This document shows positions 7,022 through 15,756 of a stretch of 64,000 bases of DNA, piece by piece (positions within the stretch are counted from its first letter, which is position 1; every line of letters starts with the position of its first letter). Below the pieces are notes generated by a model that made no database searches, had not been told where the DNA came from, and saw only the letters and a program-made list of their open reading frames with translations. This DNA comes from Brooklawnia cerclae (lineage in GTDB: Bacteria; Actinomycetota; Actinomycetes; Propionibacteriales; Propionibacteriaceae), in NCBI RefSeq assembly GCF_011758645.1, contig NZ_JAAMOZ010000001.1, positions 186,001 to 250,000 on the forward strand, written 5' to 3'. The position numbers and the translations under genes were made by a program.

Positions 7022-9757
7022 ATGTTCGCCTGGACCTCGCACGGAACCGAGCTCAAGCGCTTCTTCCGCCAGCCCATCACCCGAGCCGCCGTCGCGGTGA
7101 TGCTGCTGATCCCCCTGCTGTACGGCGCGATGTACGTCTGGGCCTTCTGGGATCCGACCGACAAGCTGGACGAGCTTCCGGTGGCCCTCGTCAACAAGGA
7201 CGTCCCCGCGACACTCGACGACGGCACCCGGCTCGACGCCGGGGACCAGACCGCCGAGCAACTCCTCGACCAGCGGCCGCTCGGCTGGGACGAGGTGGAC
7301 GAGCAGACCGCGCTGGACGGCGTCCGCGACGGCACGTACTACTTCGCGGTGGTCATCCCGGAGGACTACTCGGCCGGTATCGCCTCCCTGGAGGGCGACG
7401 ACCCCCACCCCGCGCAGATCGACGTCACCTACAACGACGCGAACTCGTTCCTGGCCTCCACCCTCGGCCATTCGGCCATGGTGCAGGTGCAGCTCGCCGT
7501 CGACGAGGTGAGCGGCCCGGAGGCGGTCAGCAAGCTGCTCATCGGCCTCGGCGACGCGCGCGACGGCTTGGGTCAGGCCTCCGACGGGGCATTCCTGCTC
7601 GCCGACGGCCTGGCGGACGCCCAGGACGGCACCGACCAGCTCCAGGTCGGCGCGGACGAACTCGCCGCCGGGGCGCAGGCCCTGGCATCCGGCACCGGAG
7701 ACCTCGCGTCCGGAACCGGGGAGCTCGCGTCCCGGACCGCTGCGTTGCCGGACGCCGCCGACCAGCTCGCGATCGGCGCCCAGCAGCTCAACGCGGGTCT
7801 GGACGAGCTCCTGGGCACCACACCCAGCCTCACCAGTGGCGTCTCGGACCTGTCGGCGGGCGCCCAGACGCTCGCCGACGGCACGGGAACCCTTGCCGAC
7901 GGCCAGGACGCCTACGTCACGGGCGTCTCGACCGCCGCCCAGGGAGCCCAGCAGCTCTCGGACGGGACGCAGAACCTGACCGCCCTGCAGCAGGGCCTCG
8001 CCCAGGCGGCGGATGCCTCCACCGGGGCCCCGGCGCTGGCCTCCGGGGCTGCGCAGGTGCAGGCCGGCATCGGGCAGCTCAACCAGGCGGTCGCCTCCGG
8101 CGGCGCCCTCTACAGCGGCGTCCACGGCGGAACCGGGCTGGTCGCGTCCAGCCAGGCGCTGACGAGCGGTGCGCAGCAACTGGCCGCGGCGCAGCCCCAG
8201 ATCGACCAGCTCGCGGCGGGGACGGCGAGCGTGCCGACCAGCCTGCAGCAGATCAACGCGGCCACGACCGCCGCGCAGGCCGCCCTGCAGGCCGGTGACA
8301 CGGCCACCGCTGCGGCCCTGCTGAGCCAGGTGCAGGCGGACACCGGCTCCGAGGCCCAGGCGCAGGCCGGTGAGCTCGCGACCGGAGCGGCGACGCTCCA
8401 GGCACAGTACGGGGCACTCAGCAGCGGGGCGACCGCGTACGCCACGGGGGCCACCGGCTTCGCGTCCGGCGCCAGCAGCTGGGTCGACGGGGCATCGGCT
8501 GCCACATCGGGCGACGGTGCCCTGGCCGCCGGCGCCGCCCAGGTGGCCCAGGGCGCCACGCGGCTGTCGTCCGGCATCACCGAGATGAGTACGAAGGCAT
8601 CCGACCCCGAGACGGGCATACCCGCCCTGCAGAGCGGTGCCGCCCAACTGGCGACCGCGTTCACCGACCCCGACCCGAACTCGGGGATCGTGGCCGGGGC
8701 GCAGGCCGTCCAGGCGGGGGTGCACGCCGTCGACGACGGTGCGGACGCGCTTCGCGACGGTGCCGCACAGCTCGAATCGGGCAGCTCCGGTCTCGCGGCC
8801 GGTGTCCAGCAGCTCGACGACGGTGCCGGTCAGCTCGCCGACGGCACCAGCCAGTTGGACGAGCAGGTCCCCGACCTCGTGTCGGGCATCCAGCAGGTCG
8901 ACTCCGGCGCCCAGCAGGTGGACCAGGGGGCGGGCGAACTCGCCGACGGCTCCGGGACACTGGCCGGAAGCCTCCCCGACCTGTCGTCCGGGCTCGATCA
9001 GGCCGCCGACGGCGCGTCCACGCTCGCCGGAGAGCTCCAGAGCGGACAGGAACAGATCCCGGAGACGGTGACGCAGTCCACCGACGAGCGGAGCTCGGCC
9101 GTGGCCGAGCCCGTAGGCCTGAGCGAGACCCACATCTGGCAGGCCGAGTCGTGGGGCGAGGGATTCGCGCCGTTCTTCATCTCGCTCGCGCTGTGGGTCG
9201 GGTCGCTGATCACCTGGCTGCTGCTGCGACCGCTGTCGTCGCGCGCGCTGATGACCTCGGTCAACGGGTTCCGCATGGCCTGGGGTCAGTTGAACGCCGC
9301 GCTCGCGCTGGGTGTCGGCCAGGTGCTCATCATGCTGTCGGTGATGCATTTCGCCGTCGGCCTGGACCCGAAGGACGTCCCCGCGACGGTGGGGCTCGCC
9401 CTGTTGACCGTCTTCGCGTTCATGGCACTGCAGCAGTTCCTTCAGGTGACGCTCGGCACCGCCGCGGGCAAGGTGGTCATCATCACCGTCCTGATGCTGC
9501 AGTTGGCCTCGTCCGGAGGCACCTATCCGATCGAGGTGGAACCCGGGTTCCTGCAGGCCATCAGCCCCTACATGCCGATGACCTACGCGGTGGAGGGGCT
9601 GCGCGAGACCATCACCGGCGGGGTGGACGGCCGGGCGTTCACCGGAGTCGTCGTGCTGGCCAGCGTCTTCGCGTTGTCCCTGCTCGGGTCGTCCCTCGTG
9701 GCCGCGTATAAGCGCACGTGGACGATGAGCCGTCTGCATCCGGCCCTGTCGCTGTAG
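7022..9757 (+). CDS. YhgE/Pip-family membrane protein with long extracellular repeat region
   Basis: 911 residues. One membrane helix at about residues 20-40 is followed by the conserved Pip N-terminal domain. Residues 180-690 are a long low-complexity stalk of imperfect units of the type G-A-x-x-L-A-D-G-T, rich in Gly, Ala, Gln and Asp, probably helical. An ABC-2-like domain of about six helices covers residues 700-905. Homologues include the Lactococcus phage infection protein and YhgE; several act with an adjacent ATPase in export or drug resistance. The gene lies between its likely ATPase and a TetR regulator. The exported substrate is unknown. Confidence 0.88.
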   Translation: MFAWTSHGTELKRFFRQPITRAAVAVMLLIPLLYGAMYVWAFWDPTDKLDELPVALVNKDVPATLDDGTRLDAGDQTAEQLLDQRPLGWDEVDEQTALDGVRDGTYYFAVVIPEDYSAGIASLEGDDPHPAQIDVTYNDANSFLASTLGHSAMVQVQLAVDEVSGPEAVSKLLIGLGDARDGLGQASDGAFLLADGLADAQDGTDQLQVGADELAAGAQALASGTGDLASGTGELASRTAALPDAADQLAIGAQQLNAGLDELLGTTPSLTSGVSDLSAGAQTLADGTGTLADGQDAYVTGVSTAAQGAQQLSDGTQNLTALQQGLAQAADASTGAPALASGAAQVQAGIGQLNQAVASGGALYSGVHGGTGLVASSQALTSGAQQLAAAQPQIDQLAAGTASVPTSLQQINAATTAAQAALQAGDTATAAALLSQVQADTGSEAQAQAGELATGAATLQAQYGALSSGATAYATGATGFASGASSWVDGASAATSGDGALAAGAAQVAQGATRLSSGITEMSTKASDPETGIPALQSGAAQLATAFTDPDPNSGIVAGAQAVQAGVHAVDDGADALRDGAAQLESGSSGLAAGVQQLDDGAGQLADGTSQLDEQVPDLVSGIQQVDSGAQQVDQGAGELADGSGTLAGSLPDLSSGLDQAADGASTLAGELQSGQEQIPETVTQSTDERSSAVAEPVGLSETHIWQAESWGEGFAPFFISLALWVGSLITWLLLRPLSSRALMTSVNGFRMAWGQLNAALALGVGQVLIMLSVMHFAVGLDPKDVPATVGLALLTVFAFMALQQFLQVTLGTAAGKVVIITVLMLQLASSGGTYPIEVEPGFLQAISPYMPMTYAVEGLRETITGGVDGRAFTGVVVLASVFALSLLGSSLVAAYKRTWTMSRLHPALSL

Positions 9758-9767
9758 GGTGAACGCC

Positions 9768-10379
9768 ATGATCGCCCAGCAGCCCTCGCCGGTCGACGGC
9801 AGGTCCGCGCGCCGCGTCGACACGCGGGCCGCGATCCTGGCGGCCGCGACGAGACTGTTCGCCGCGAACGGCATCAGCGCGACCTCTCTCGACGACGTCG
9901 CCGCAGCAGCGGGCATCGCCAAGGGGAGCATCTTCTACAACTTCGGTTCCAAGCACGGGCTGGTGAGCGAGCTCATCGACGACTACGCGAACCGTCTGGA
10001 GAACGCCCTGAACGAGGCCACGGTCGGCTTGACCGGGTCCGCGGCGCTCCGCGCGGTCGTCGCCACGCTGCTGCGCAGCCTCGAGGAGCACACCGACGCC
10101 GCTCGTGTGCTCCTGTCGGAGATGTTCCGCACCGATCGCACCTGGCTGGCCGGCATCGAGCGATGGCGGCAGGTCGGTCTGCGAACGATGCTGGACGCGA
10201 TGCTGGACGCCGACCCCGAGGCCGATCGGGCGTCCACCTCGCTGAGGGCCGCCGCCATGATCGGTGCCACTCTGGTCGCCGGGTTGAACTGGCTCGTCTT
10301 CAACCCTGAACTGGACTACGAGCGTGTGCTCGACGCGGTCGAGCAGACCCTCGGCCTCGGCGAGCCGGGCGACCGGTAG
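9768..10379 (+). CDS. TetR-family transcriptional regulator
   Basis: 203 residues from ATG 9768, with AGGGTGA as ribosome-binding site; GTG 9759 is an in-frame alternative. The N-terminal helix-turn-helix (AAATRLFAANG, then SLDDVAAAAGIAKGSIFYNF at about residues 20-63) is typical, and the rest is a variable ligand-binding domain. It begins only ten bases after the YhgE gene, so it is co-transcribed and probably represses the operon through the palindrome at 6240-6255. Confidence 0.9.
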   Translation: MIAQQPSPVDGRSARRVDTRAAILAAATRLFAANGISATSLDDVAAAAGIAKGSIFYNFGSKHGLVSELIDDYANRLENALNEATVGLTGSAALRAVVATLLRSLEEHTDAARVLLSEMFRTDRTWLAGIERWRQVGLRTMLDAMLDADPEADRASTSLRAAAMIGATLVAGLNWLVFNPELDYERVLDAVEQTLGLGEPGDR

Positions 10380-10402
10380 CTCCGCACCCGCCGACCCACC
10401 CC

Positions 10403-10416
10403 GCCTGCCGGCAGGC
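10403..10416. terminator. Short GC-rich hairpin after the TetR gene
   Basis: GCCTGCCGGCAGGC is a perfect 14-bp palindrome between the TetR stop and the amine oxidase start. It has no loop or U-tract, so termination is uncertain; it may be a repeat-derived site. Confidence 0.35.
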
Positions 10417-10441
10417 AGAGGGGATCGGTAGATTGTTCGAC

Positions 10442-11785
10442 GTGTTGGATTGTGTCGTTGTGGGAGCGGGCCTCGCCGGCCTGTCGGCGGCGCTCGAGCT
10501 TGTGGGGCGCGGCAAGCAGGTCGTCGTCCTCGAAGCCCGGGAGAGGGTCGGCGGGCGCGTCGAGAGCGTTCTGCACGACGACCAGGTGATCGAGTTGGGC
10601 GGCCAATGGCTCAGCCCGGGGAACGACGCGATGCTCGATCTCGTCCAGCAGGCGGGGCTCGAGCTCACCGGCCCTGCCGACGGCGTCCTGCTGATCCGGT
10701 CGCAAGGAACCGTCTACCGTAGCGAACAGGCCCCCGACAGGGGGCCGTCGTTGTCCCCGTTCGAGATGGCCGACCTCGGTCAGGGTGTGTTGCGGTTTCG
10801 GCGGCTCGCCGATCGCGTGGTCAACGACGGCGCCTGGGCGCTGGCCAACGGCGTCTGGCTGGCGCAGCCGCTCATCCGGTGGGTCAAGGCCAATCTGCGG
10901 ACGCCCGCGGCCCAGGAGGCGTTCGGCTCGGTGCTGCGCGCCGCGCAGGGCGACGGCATCGAGCATCCCACGCTCTCGCAGGCACTGGCCATGAACACGA
11001 ACGGCACCGATCTGGAGTCCCTCTTCGCGGTCAGCGGCGGTCTGCAACAGCGCCGCGTCGTGGGAGGCCTCGCACAGGTCGGCGCGTACATGGCGGCCCA
11101 GTTGGGTGAGTCCCTCAGGCTCGGGACCGTCGTCACGCGTATCGAGCACGACGAGCACAGCGTCGTCGTCCACACCGCGGGTGGGGACGCGTTCCCGGCT
11201 CGCGCCGTGCTGGTGGCGCTGCCGCCGTGGCTCGGGCAGCGCCTGGAATACGACCCGCCCCTCCCGTCGTGGCGCGAGGACGTCGTCCGCCGCACCTCCC
11301 CGGGCAACGTGATCAAGGCGATGGTCATCTACTCGGAGCCCTGGTGGCGGGCCTCCGGGCTCAGCGGCCAGATGAGCGCGGACGAGGGGCATGTCCGCGT
11401 CACCTTCGACGTCTCCGACCCGGACGGCCCCGGCGTTCTCACCGGCTTCTTCGAGGGCATCGAGGCCGTCACCCTCAGCAAACGCACGTCGACCCTGCGG
11501 GAGCGTGCGTTCGTCGACGATCTCGCGGCCGTGTTCGGGGACGATGCCCATCGTCCCCACGTGTACATCGACCGTGATTGGGCCGCGGAGGAGTTCAGCC
11601 GCGGCTGCCACGGGGCGCACTTCTCCCCGGGGGTCTGGAGCGTCAACGGGCAGCTGCTGGCCGAGCCGCAGGGACTCGTCCATTTCGCCGGTGCCGAGTA
11701 CGCGGCACGGTTCAACGGCTACCTCGAGGGCGCGGTGCGGTCGGGCCGCGACGAGGCCAGGGCCATCCTGCGCGAGCTCGCCTGA
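10442..11785 (+). CDS. Flavin-containing amine oxidase (FAD-dependent)
   Basis: About 447 residues. The dinucleotide-binding motif V-G-A-G-L-A-G-L-S-A-A sits at the N-terminus, followed by EARERVGGR (ribose-binding Glu and GG motif) and ELGGQWL, the hallmark series of monoamine oxidase and related FAD oxidases. The C-terminal FAD segment FAGAEYA near residue 418 is also present. Substrates could be biogenic amines or polyamines. GTG 10442 follows TAGATT (10429-10434) by seven bases, which suits a leaderless start; TTG 10433 is an in-frame alternative. It stands alone between two ABC modules. Confidence 0.88.
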   Translation: MLDCVVVGAGLAGLSAALELVGRGKQVVVLEARERVGGRVESVLHDDQVIELGGQWLSPGNDAMLDLVQQAGLELTGPADGVLLIRSQGTVYRSEQAPDRGPSLSPFEMADLGQGVLRFRRLADRVVNDGAWALANGVWLAQPLIRWVKANLRTPAAQEAFGSVLRAAQGDGIEHPTLSQALAMNTNGTDLESLFAVSGGLQQRRVVGGLAQVGAYMAAQLGESLRLGTVVTRIEHDEHSVVVHTAGGDAFPARAVLVALPPWLGQRLEYDPPLPSWREDVVRRTSPGNVIKAMVIYSEPWWRASGLSGQMSADEGHVRVTFDVSDPDGPGVLTGFFEGIEAVTLSKRTSTLRERAFVDDLAAVFGDDAHRPHVYIDRDWAAEEFSRGCHGAHFSPGVWSVNGQLLAEPQGLVHFAGAEYAARFNGYLEGAVRSGRDEARAILRELA

Positions 11786-11847
11786 GGCTCAGCCCGGAGC
11801 GGTGACCCCGGGCCGCGTCTCGGAGCCGCGCCGTTGCTCCGACGGCC

Positions 11848-12429
11848 TCAGAGGTTCCCGTCGATCACCCGCTGCAGCAGCGGCGCCCACCTGCGGATGA
11901 CGGTCTCTCGTGGCAGCGAGGCGATGGGTTCCATGCGGAAGAGGTAGCGGGTCACGAACAGGCCGCTCATCGTCGTCTCCACCATGGCCACCCGCACCTG
12001 GCGCTCCGGAGCGGGCAGATCGCCGAGCACGCGGTCGGAGGCTTGCGAGACCGAGGTGCTGATGACGGCCGCGAATGCCTGGAACACACGCGGATTGCGC
12101 TGTGCCGCCGCGACCAGGCTAGCCCCCGCGACCGACTCCCATATCGGCAGCGCGACCCGCAGGATGCGCTCTCCCAGGTCTCGACGGCCGGCGGAGACGA
12201 TGCGGGCCACCAGTGCCCGCGGGTCGAGTGCGATGCGCGTGGTCTGCAGGAACAGCGAGGTCTTGTCGCCGAAGTAGTGCCGGACGAGCGCCGGATCGAC
12301 TCCCGCCTCGCGCGCGATCGCGCGCACGGACGCGCCGTCGAAGCCGTGCTCGGCGAAGTGGCGCTGCGCCACGTCGAGGATGGCCGACCGGGTGTCCGGA
12401 CCGCCGGGCCGGCGTCCGCGCGGGCTCAT
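11848..12429 (-). CDS. TetR-family transcriptional regulator
   Basis: 193 residues. An N-terminal helix-turn-helix is visible (RSAILDVAQRHFAEHGFDG, then VRAIAREAGVDPALVRHYFG, to about residue 53), with a C-terminal domain of the TetR_C type. Its ATG overlaps the stop of the upstream ABC permease gene by four bases, so it is the last gene of a three-gene operon (ATPase, permease, regulator) and probably controls it. Confidence 0.9.
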   Translation of the reverse strand: MSPRGRRPGGPDTRSAILDVAQRHFAEHGFDGASVRAIAREAGVDPALVRHYFGDKTSLFLQTTRIALDPRALVARIVSAGRRDLGERILRVALPIWESVAGASLVAAAQRNPRVFQAFAAVISTSVSQASDRVLGDLPAPERQVRVAMVETTMSGLFVTRYLFRMEPIASLPRETVIRRWAPLLQRVIDGNL

Positions 12430-13163
12430 GGCGTTCGCCTGCGCAGGGTGGCGGACGCGATGGCGAGCAGCGCCACGACGCACCCGGCGACGATCCCGAG
12501 GTCGCGCCAGTAACGGGTGGTGGGCTCGGCCGAGCCCAGCACCTCCGTCATGGCCTCGACGCCGTAGGTCATCGGCATCAGGTCGGACAGGACCCGTAGC
12601 CAGTCGGCCATCTGGTCGCGTGACACGAACAAGCCGCACAGCAGCAGCTGCGGCACCGCCAGCACCGGGAAGAGCTGGACCGCCTGGAACTCGCTGCGCG
12701 ACACGGCGGAGGCCAGCAGGCCGAAGGCGACACCCAACTGGGCGGAGACCACCGCGGTCAGGAGCACCGCCCAGACCGGTCCGGCGACCTGCATGTCGAG
12801 CACCTGGTAGACGAAGACCGCCGCCACCGCGGCGAGGACGGTCGCGAGCAGGCCGAAGGCGATCGCGTACCCGAACAGGATGTCGGCCTTGCGGATCGGG
12901 GTGGTCATCAGCCGCTCCAGGGTGCCGGAGGTGCGCTCGCGGACGGTCGCCACCGCGGTGAGCAGGAACATGACCACGATGGGGAAGACCACCAGCATCA
13001 CGGCCTCGATGAACGAGACCACCGGCTCGCGCTCGTCGAACAGGTAGTGCAGGAGGGTGACGACCACGAGCGGGATCACGGTCACGATGGCCATCGTCCG
13101 GGGATCGTGCCGCATCTGGCCGAGGATCCGCCCCACGGTGGCGAACAGGGTGCGCGGGTTCAT
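12426..13163 (-). CDS. ABC-2 type transporter permease
   Basis: 245 residues with six hydrophobic segments. The VRERTSGTLERLMTTPI loop after the second segment is the classic ABC-2 signature region, and LMPMTYGVEAM appears near the C-terminus. The start MNPRTLF overlaps the stop of the ATPase gene by four bases (ATGA). It would form a drug or lipid exporter with that ATPase. Confidence 0.9.
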   Translation of the reverse strand: MNPRTLFATVGRILGQMRHDPRTMAIVTVIPLVVVTLLHYLFDEREPVVSFIEAVMLVVFPIVVMFLLTAVATVRERTSGTLERLMTTPIRKADILFGYAIAFGLLATVLAAVAAVFVYQVLDMQVAGPVWAVLLTAVVSAQLGVAFGLLASAVSRSEFQAVQLFPVLAVPQLLLCGLFVSRDQMADWLRVLSDLMPMTYGVEAMTEVLGSAEPTTRYWRDLGIVAGCVVALLAIASATLRRRTP

Positions 13164-13894
13164 GCCCCGGCCCCCGCCGTCTGGTCGGCCTCGATGAGGG
13201 CGAGGAAAGCGGCGTCGAAGTCCTCGCACCCGGTGGCGGCGAGGATACCGGCAGGGGTGTCCTGGGCGACGAGACGGCCCTCGCGGAGCAGCAGCAGTTC
13301 GTCACAGCGGGCAGCCTCGTCCATCACGTGGGACGACACCAGGATCGTCGTCCCGGCGGCGGCCCTGGCCCGGAAATCCGTCCACAGTTCCCGGCGCAGC
13401 ACCGGGTCCTGTCCCACGGTGGGCTCGTCCAGGACGAGCATCTCGGGATCCCCGACCAGCGCGCACGCGAGCGAGACCCGCGACAACTGCCCACCCGACA
13501 GGGTGCCGGTCAGCTGCCGGGCGTGGGCGGCGAGCCCGACCTGGTCGATCACCTCGTCGGTGCGAGAGCGGGGGGCGCCGACCAGGCGTGCGAAGTAGGT
13601 GACGTTCTCGCGCACCGAGATGTCCTTGTACACCGACGCGGCCTGGGTCATGTAGGCGACACGATGCCGCAGGGACGCCGACCCGGCCGGTTCTCCCAGC
13701 ACGGTGATGCGTCCCCCGGAGGTCCGCTGCACGCCGACGACGGCCCGCATGAGGGTGGTCTTCCCCGACCCGGACGGGCCGAGCAGCCCGGTGACGCGTC
13801 CGGGTGGCACCGAACACGTCAGTTCGGGCAGGACGATCCGGTCGCCCCGCACCACCCGCAGGTGGTCAACGCTGATCGCTGGTATGGAGTCCAT
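13160..13894 (-). CDS. ABC transporter ATP-binding protein (DrrA-like)
   Basis: 244 residues. Walker A is GPSGSGKTT, the signature is LSGGQLSR, Walker B is MLVLDEP, and the switch His is in VSSHVMDEA. All catalytic features are intact. The architecture resembles CcmA/DrrA ATPases of drug and antibiotic export pairs. It is the first gene of the operon; the probable control region lies just upstream. Confidence 0.92.
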   Translation of the reverse strand: MDSIPAISVDHLRVVRGDRIVLPELTCSVPPGRVTGLLGPSGSGKTTLMRAVVGVQRTSGGRITVLGEPAGSASLRHRVAYMTQAASVYKDISVRENVTYFARLVGAPRSRTDEVIDQVGLAAHARQLTGTLSGGQLSRVSLACALVGDPEMLVLDEPTVGQDPVLRRELWTDFRARAAAGTTILVSSHVMDEAARCDELLLLREGRLVAQDTPAGILAATGCEDFDAAFLALIEADQTAGAGA

Positions 13895-14211
13895 ACGCTC
13901 ATGGTGACTTTCCGCGACGAATCGCTCAAGCGATGGGGAATTGTCGGGACGCATCATGGTGCTTATCGACGCCGGATCGGCAAGCGGGTGGGGAATTATC
14001 GGTGAGCGTGACCACCGCCGCGCCCGTGTGCGGCCGGATCGCTCGTCCGACGCCGTCGCGCCGACGGGCGAAAGTGATCGGCCGGCGGGGGTGCGCCCGG
14101 CCCGTTCGGGAAGTAGCCTGAACGGGCGGTGCGTGGTCAACGGCGATCGCGCACCGCACGCGTCTGCCCACGGGGCAGTGAAGCGGGTCGTTCGTCGGTG
14201 ATCCTACGACG
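13895..14211. promoter_or_regulatory. Intergenic region with candidate operator of the ABC-2 operon
   Basis: No gene is supported in this 317-bp stretch. The part next to the ATPase start holds ATCGCT-CA-AGCGAT (13921-13934), an inverted repeat with 6-bp arms suited to a TetR-type repressor. Two similar blocks, GATGGGGAATTGTCGG and GGTGGGGAATTATCGG, occur at 13932-13947 and 13987-14002. The remainder up to the adenosine deaminase stop shows nothing recognisable. Confidence 0.4.
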
Positions 14212-15318
14212 TCAGCTGGCCAGCAACTCCCGGGACGCCGGGGCGGCGAGCCAATCGTCCACCTCCGCCAGCCAGCGTTGCTTGTCGGCTTCCGGGGCCG
14301 TGCTGGCCCGCAGGCTCGCCCGGGCCAGGCCGGCGAGCTCCGCGTCGGTGAATCCGAGCACGTCCCGCGCGACACGGTACTGGTCGACGAGCCGCGCGCC
14401 GAACAGCAAGGGGTCGTCGGCGCCGAGCGCGACCTGGGCACCCGCGTCCACCAGTGTGCGCAGCGGCACGTCGCCGGTGGTGCAGTAGACGCCGAGCTGG
14501 ACGTTGGACACCGGGCAGACCTCCAGGGCGACGCTCCGTTCGACGAGCAGGTCGAGCAGGACGGGATCCTCGGCGGCCCGGACCCCGTGCCCGAGTCGCG
14601 TGGGGTGCAGGTAGTCGAGCACGGTGCGGATGTGCTCGGGGCCGCGCAGTTCCCCGCCGTGGGGAACCGACGGGAGGCCGGCCCTGTCGGCGATGCGGAA
14701 CGCGCCCTCGAACCGTGTCGTGTCGCCGTGGTGCTCGTCCGCGTTGAGGCCGAAGGCGACGACCTCACCCGGGCCCTGTCCGGCGTAGCGCGACGCGAGG
14801 CGTGCCAGCGTCCGGGCGTCGAGCGGATGGCGCATGCGCGAGGCCGCAACGATCACCCCGATCTGGACCCCGGTGTCCCGGCTGGCGGCGCGGGCCTCGT
14901 CCAGGACGATCTCGAGGGCTGCCTGGAGCCCGCCGACCCACGGCGCGTACGAGGTGGGATCGACCTGGATCTCCAGCCGCCGCGACCCCTCGGCCGCCTC
15001 GTCGACGGCCGCGCACCGGACGATCGTGCGCATGGCGGCCTCGCTCCGCACGACACGCCGCGCGAGGTCGTAGCGGCGCTGGAAGCGGGCCCAGCCGCGC
15101 GCCGTGGTCGCGTCTGTCGCGAAGGCGGGGGCACCGGCGACCGCGTCGACCGGCTCACCACAGGCCTCGGCAACCTGCAGGAGGGTGCGGTGACTCATCG
15201 AGCCGGTGAAGTGCAGGTGGAGATGGGCCTTGGGCAGCATCGACAGGTCGCGGCGGTCCACCGCGACGCCCTGTTCGCCGGACCGGTCGTCCAGCGGCAC
15301 ATCGATACCGGCTTCCAT
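14212..15318 (-). CDS. add: Adenosine deaminase family protein
   Basis: 368 residues. The zinc and catalytic landmarks of the amidohydrolase superfamily are present: H-x-H in AHLHLHFTGS (residues 31-40), HGGE near 228, LGHG near 251, SNVQLG near 279 and GADDP near 306. The fold deaminates adenosine or deoxyadenosine to inosine in purine salvage. The motif HFTGS in place of the usual HLDGS is known in an actinobacterial subgroup, and related enzymes act on other 6-aminopurines, so the substrate is not certain. It lies downstream of amt-glnB on the same strand but a hairpin separates them. Confidence 0.85.
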   Translation of the reverse strand: MEAGIDVPLDDRSGEQGVAVDRRDLSMLPKAHLHLHFTGSMSHRTLLQVAEACGEPVDAVAGAPAFATDATTARGWARFQRRYDLARRVVRSEAAMRTIVRCAAVDEAAEGSRRLEIQVDPTSYAPWVGGLQAALEIVLDEARAASRDTGVQIGVIVAASRMRHPLDARTLARLASRYAGQGPGEVVAFGLNADEHHGDTTRFEGAFRIADRAGLPSVPHGGELRGPEHIRTVLDYLHPTRLGHGVRAAEDPVLLDLLVERSVALEVCPVSNVQLGVYCTTGDVPLRTLVDAGAQVALGADDPLLFGARLVDQYRVARDVLGFTDAELAGLARASLRASTAPEADKQRWLAEVDDWLAAPASRELLAS

Positions 15319-15366
15319 CTTGCAGGCACCCTAACACCGGGACGCAAACCTGCGCCGGAACGCGGA

Positions 15367-15398
15367 AGCGGGGCGGTGACCGATGTCACCACCCCGCT
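15367..15398 (-). terminator. Hairpin downstream of amt-glnB
   Basis: AGCGGGGCGGTGA and TCACCACCCCGCT form 13-bp arms with one mismatch around a six-base loop. It sits between the glnB stop and the adenosine deaminase start, reading leftward. No U-tract follows, as is common in actinobacteria. Confidence 0.7.
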
Positions 15399-15417
15399 CC
15401 ACCGGGAGTATGCAGAC

Positions 15418-15756
15418 TCAGATAGCGGCCTCACCCCTCTCACCGGTGCGGACGCGGACGACCTCCTCGACCGGCACGACCCAGACCTTGCCGTCGCCGA
15501 TGTTTCCCGAGCGTGCGGCCTGGCAGATGGTGTCGACGATGCTGTCGGCGTCCTCGTCCGTCACGACCATGTCGATCCGGATCTTGGTGACGAAGTCGAT
15601 CTCGAACTCTTCGCCTCGGTAGACCTCCGTGTGGCCGCGCTGGCGGGCGTACCCGCTGACCTCGGTCACGGTCATGCCGCTGATGCCCAACCGTGCGAGC
15701 GCGATCTGCACGTCGTCCACGGCCTCCTCACGGAGGACTGCGGTGATGAGCTTCAT
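15418..15756 (-). CDS. glnB: Nitrogen regulatory protein PII lacking Tyr51
   Basis: 112 residues, the normal PII length. The trimeric PII protein senses 2-oxoglutarate, ATP/ADP and nitrogen status, and docks on the ammonium channel AmtB. The T-loop (residues 37-55) reads GHTEVYRGEEF: Tyr46 is kept but residue 51, the Tyr that GlnD uridylylates or adenylylates, is Phe. The C-terminal IGDGKVWV and RVRTGERGEAAI signatures are intact. The ATG overlaps the amt stop by four bases. No glnD follows, although amt-glnK-glnD is the usual actinobacterial order. This suggests regulation by effector binding and AmtB docking only. Confidence 0.95.
   Translation of the reverse strand: MKLITAVLREEAVDDVQIALARLGISGMTVTEVSGYARQRGHTEVYRGEEFEIDFVTKIRIDMVVTDEDADSIVDTICQAARSGNIGDGKVWVVPVEEVVRVRTGERGEAAI

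Noticed and set aside
6905-9931. Very long leftward open frame opposite the YhgE/Pip gene
   Set aside because: It mirrors the GC-rich codon bias of the coding strand, is Arg/Gly/Val-rich without any domain, and has no ribosome-binding site. The plus-strand gene is clearly real.
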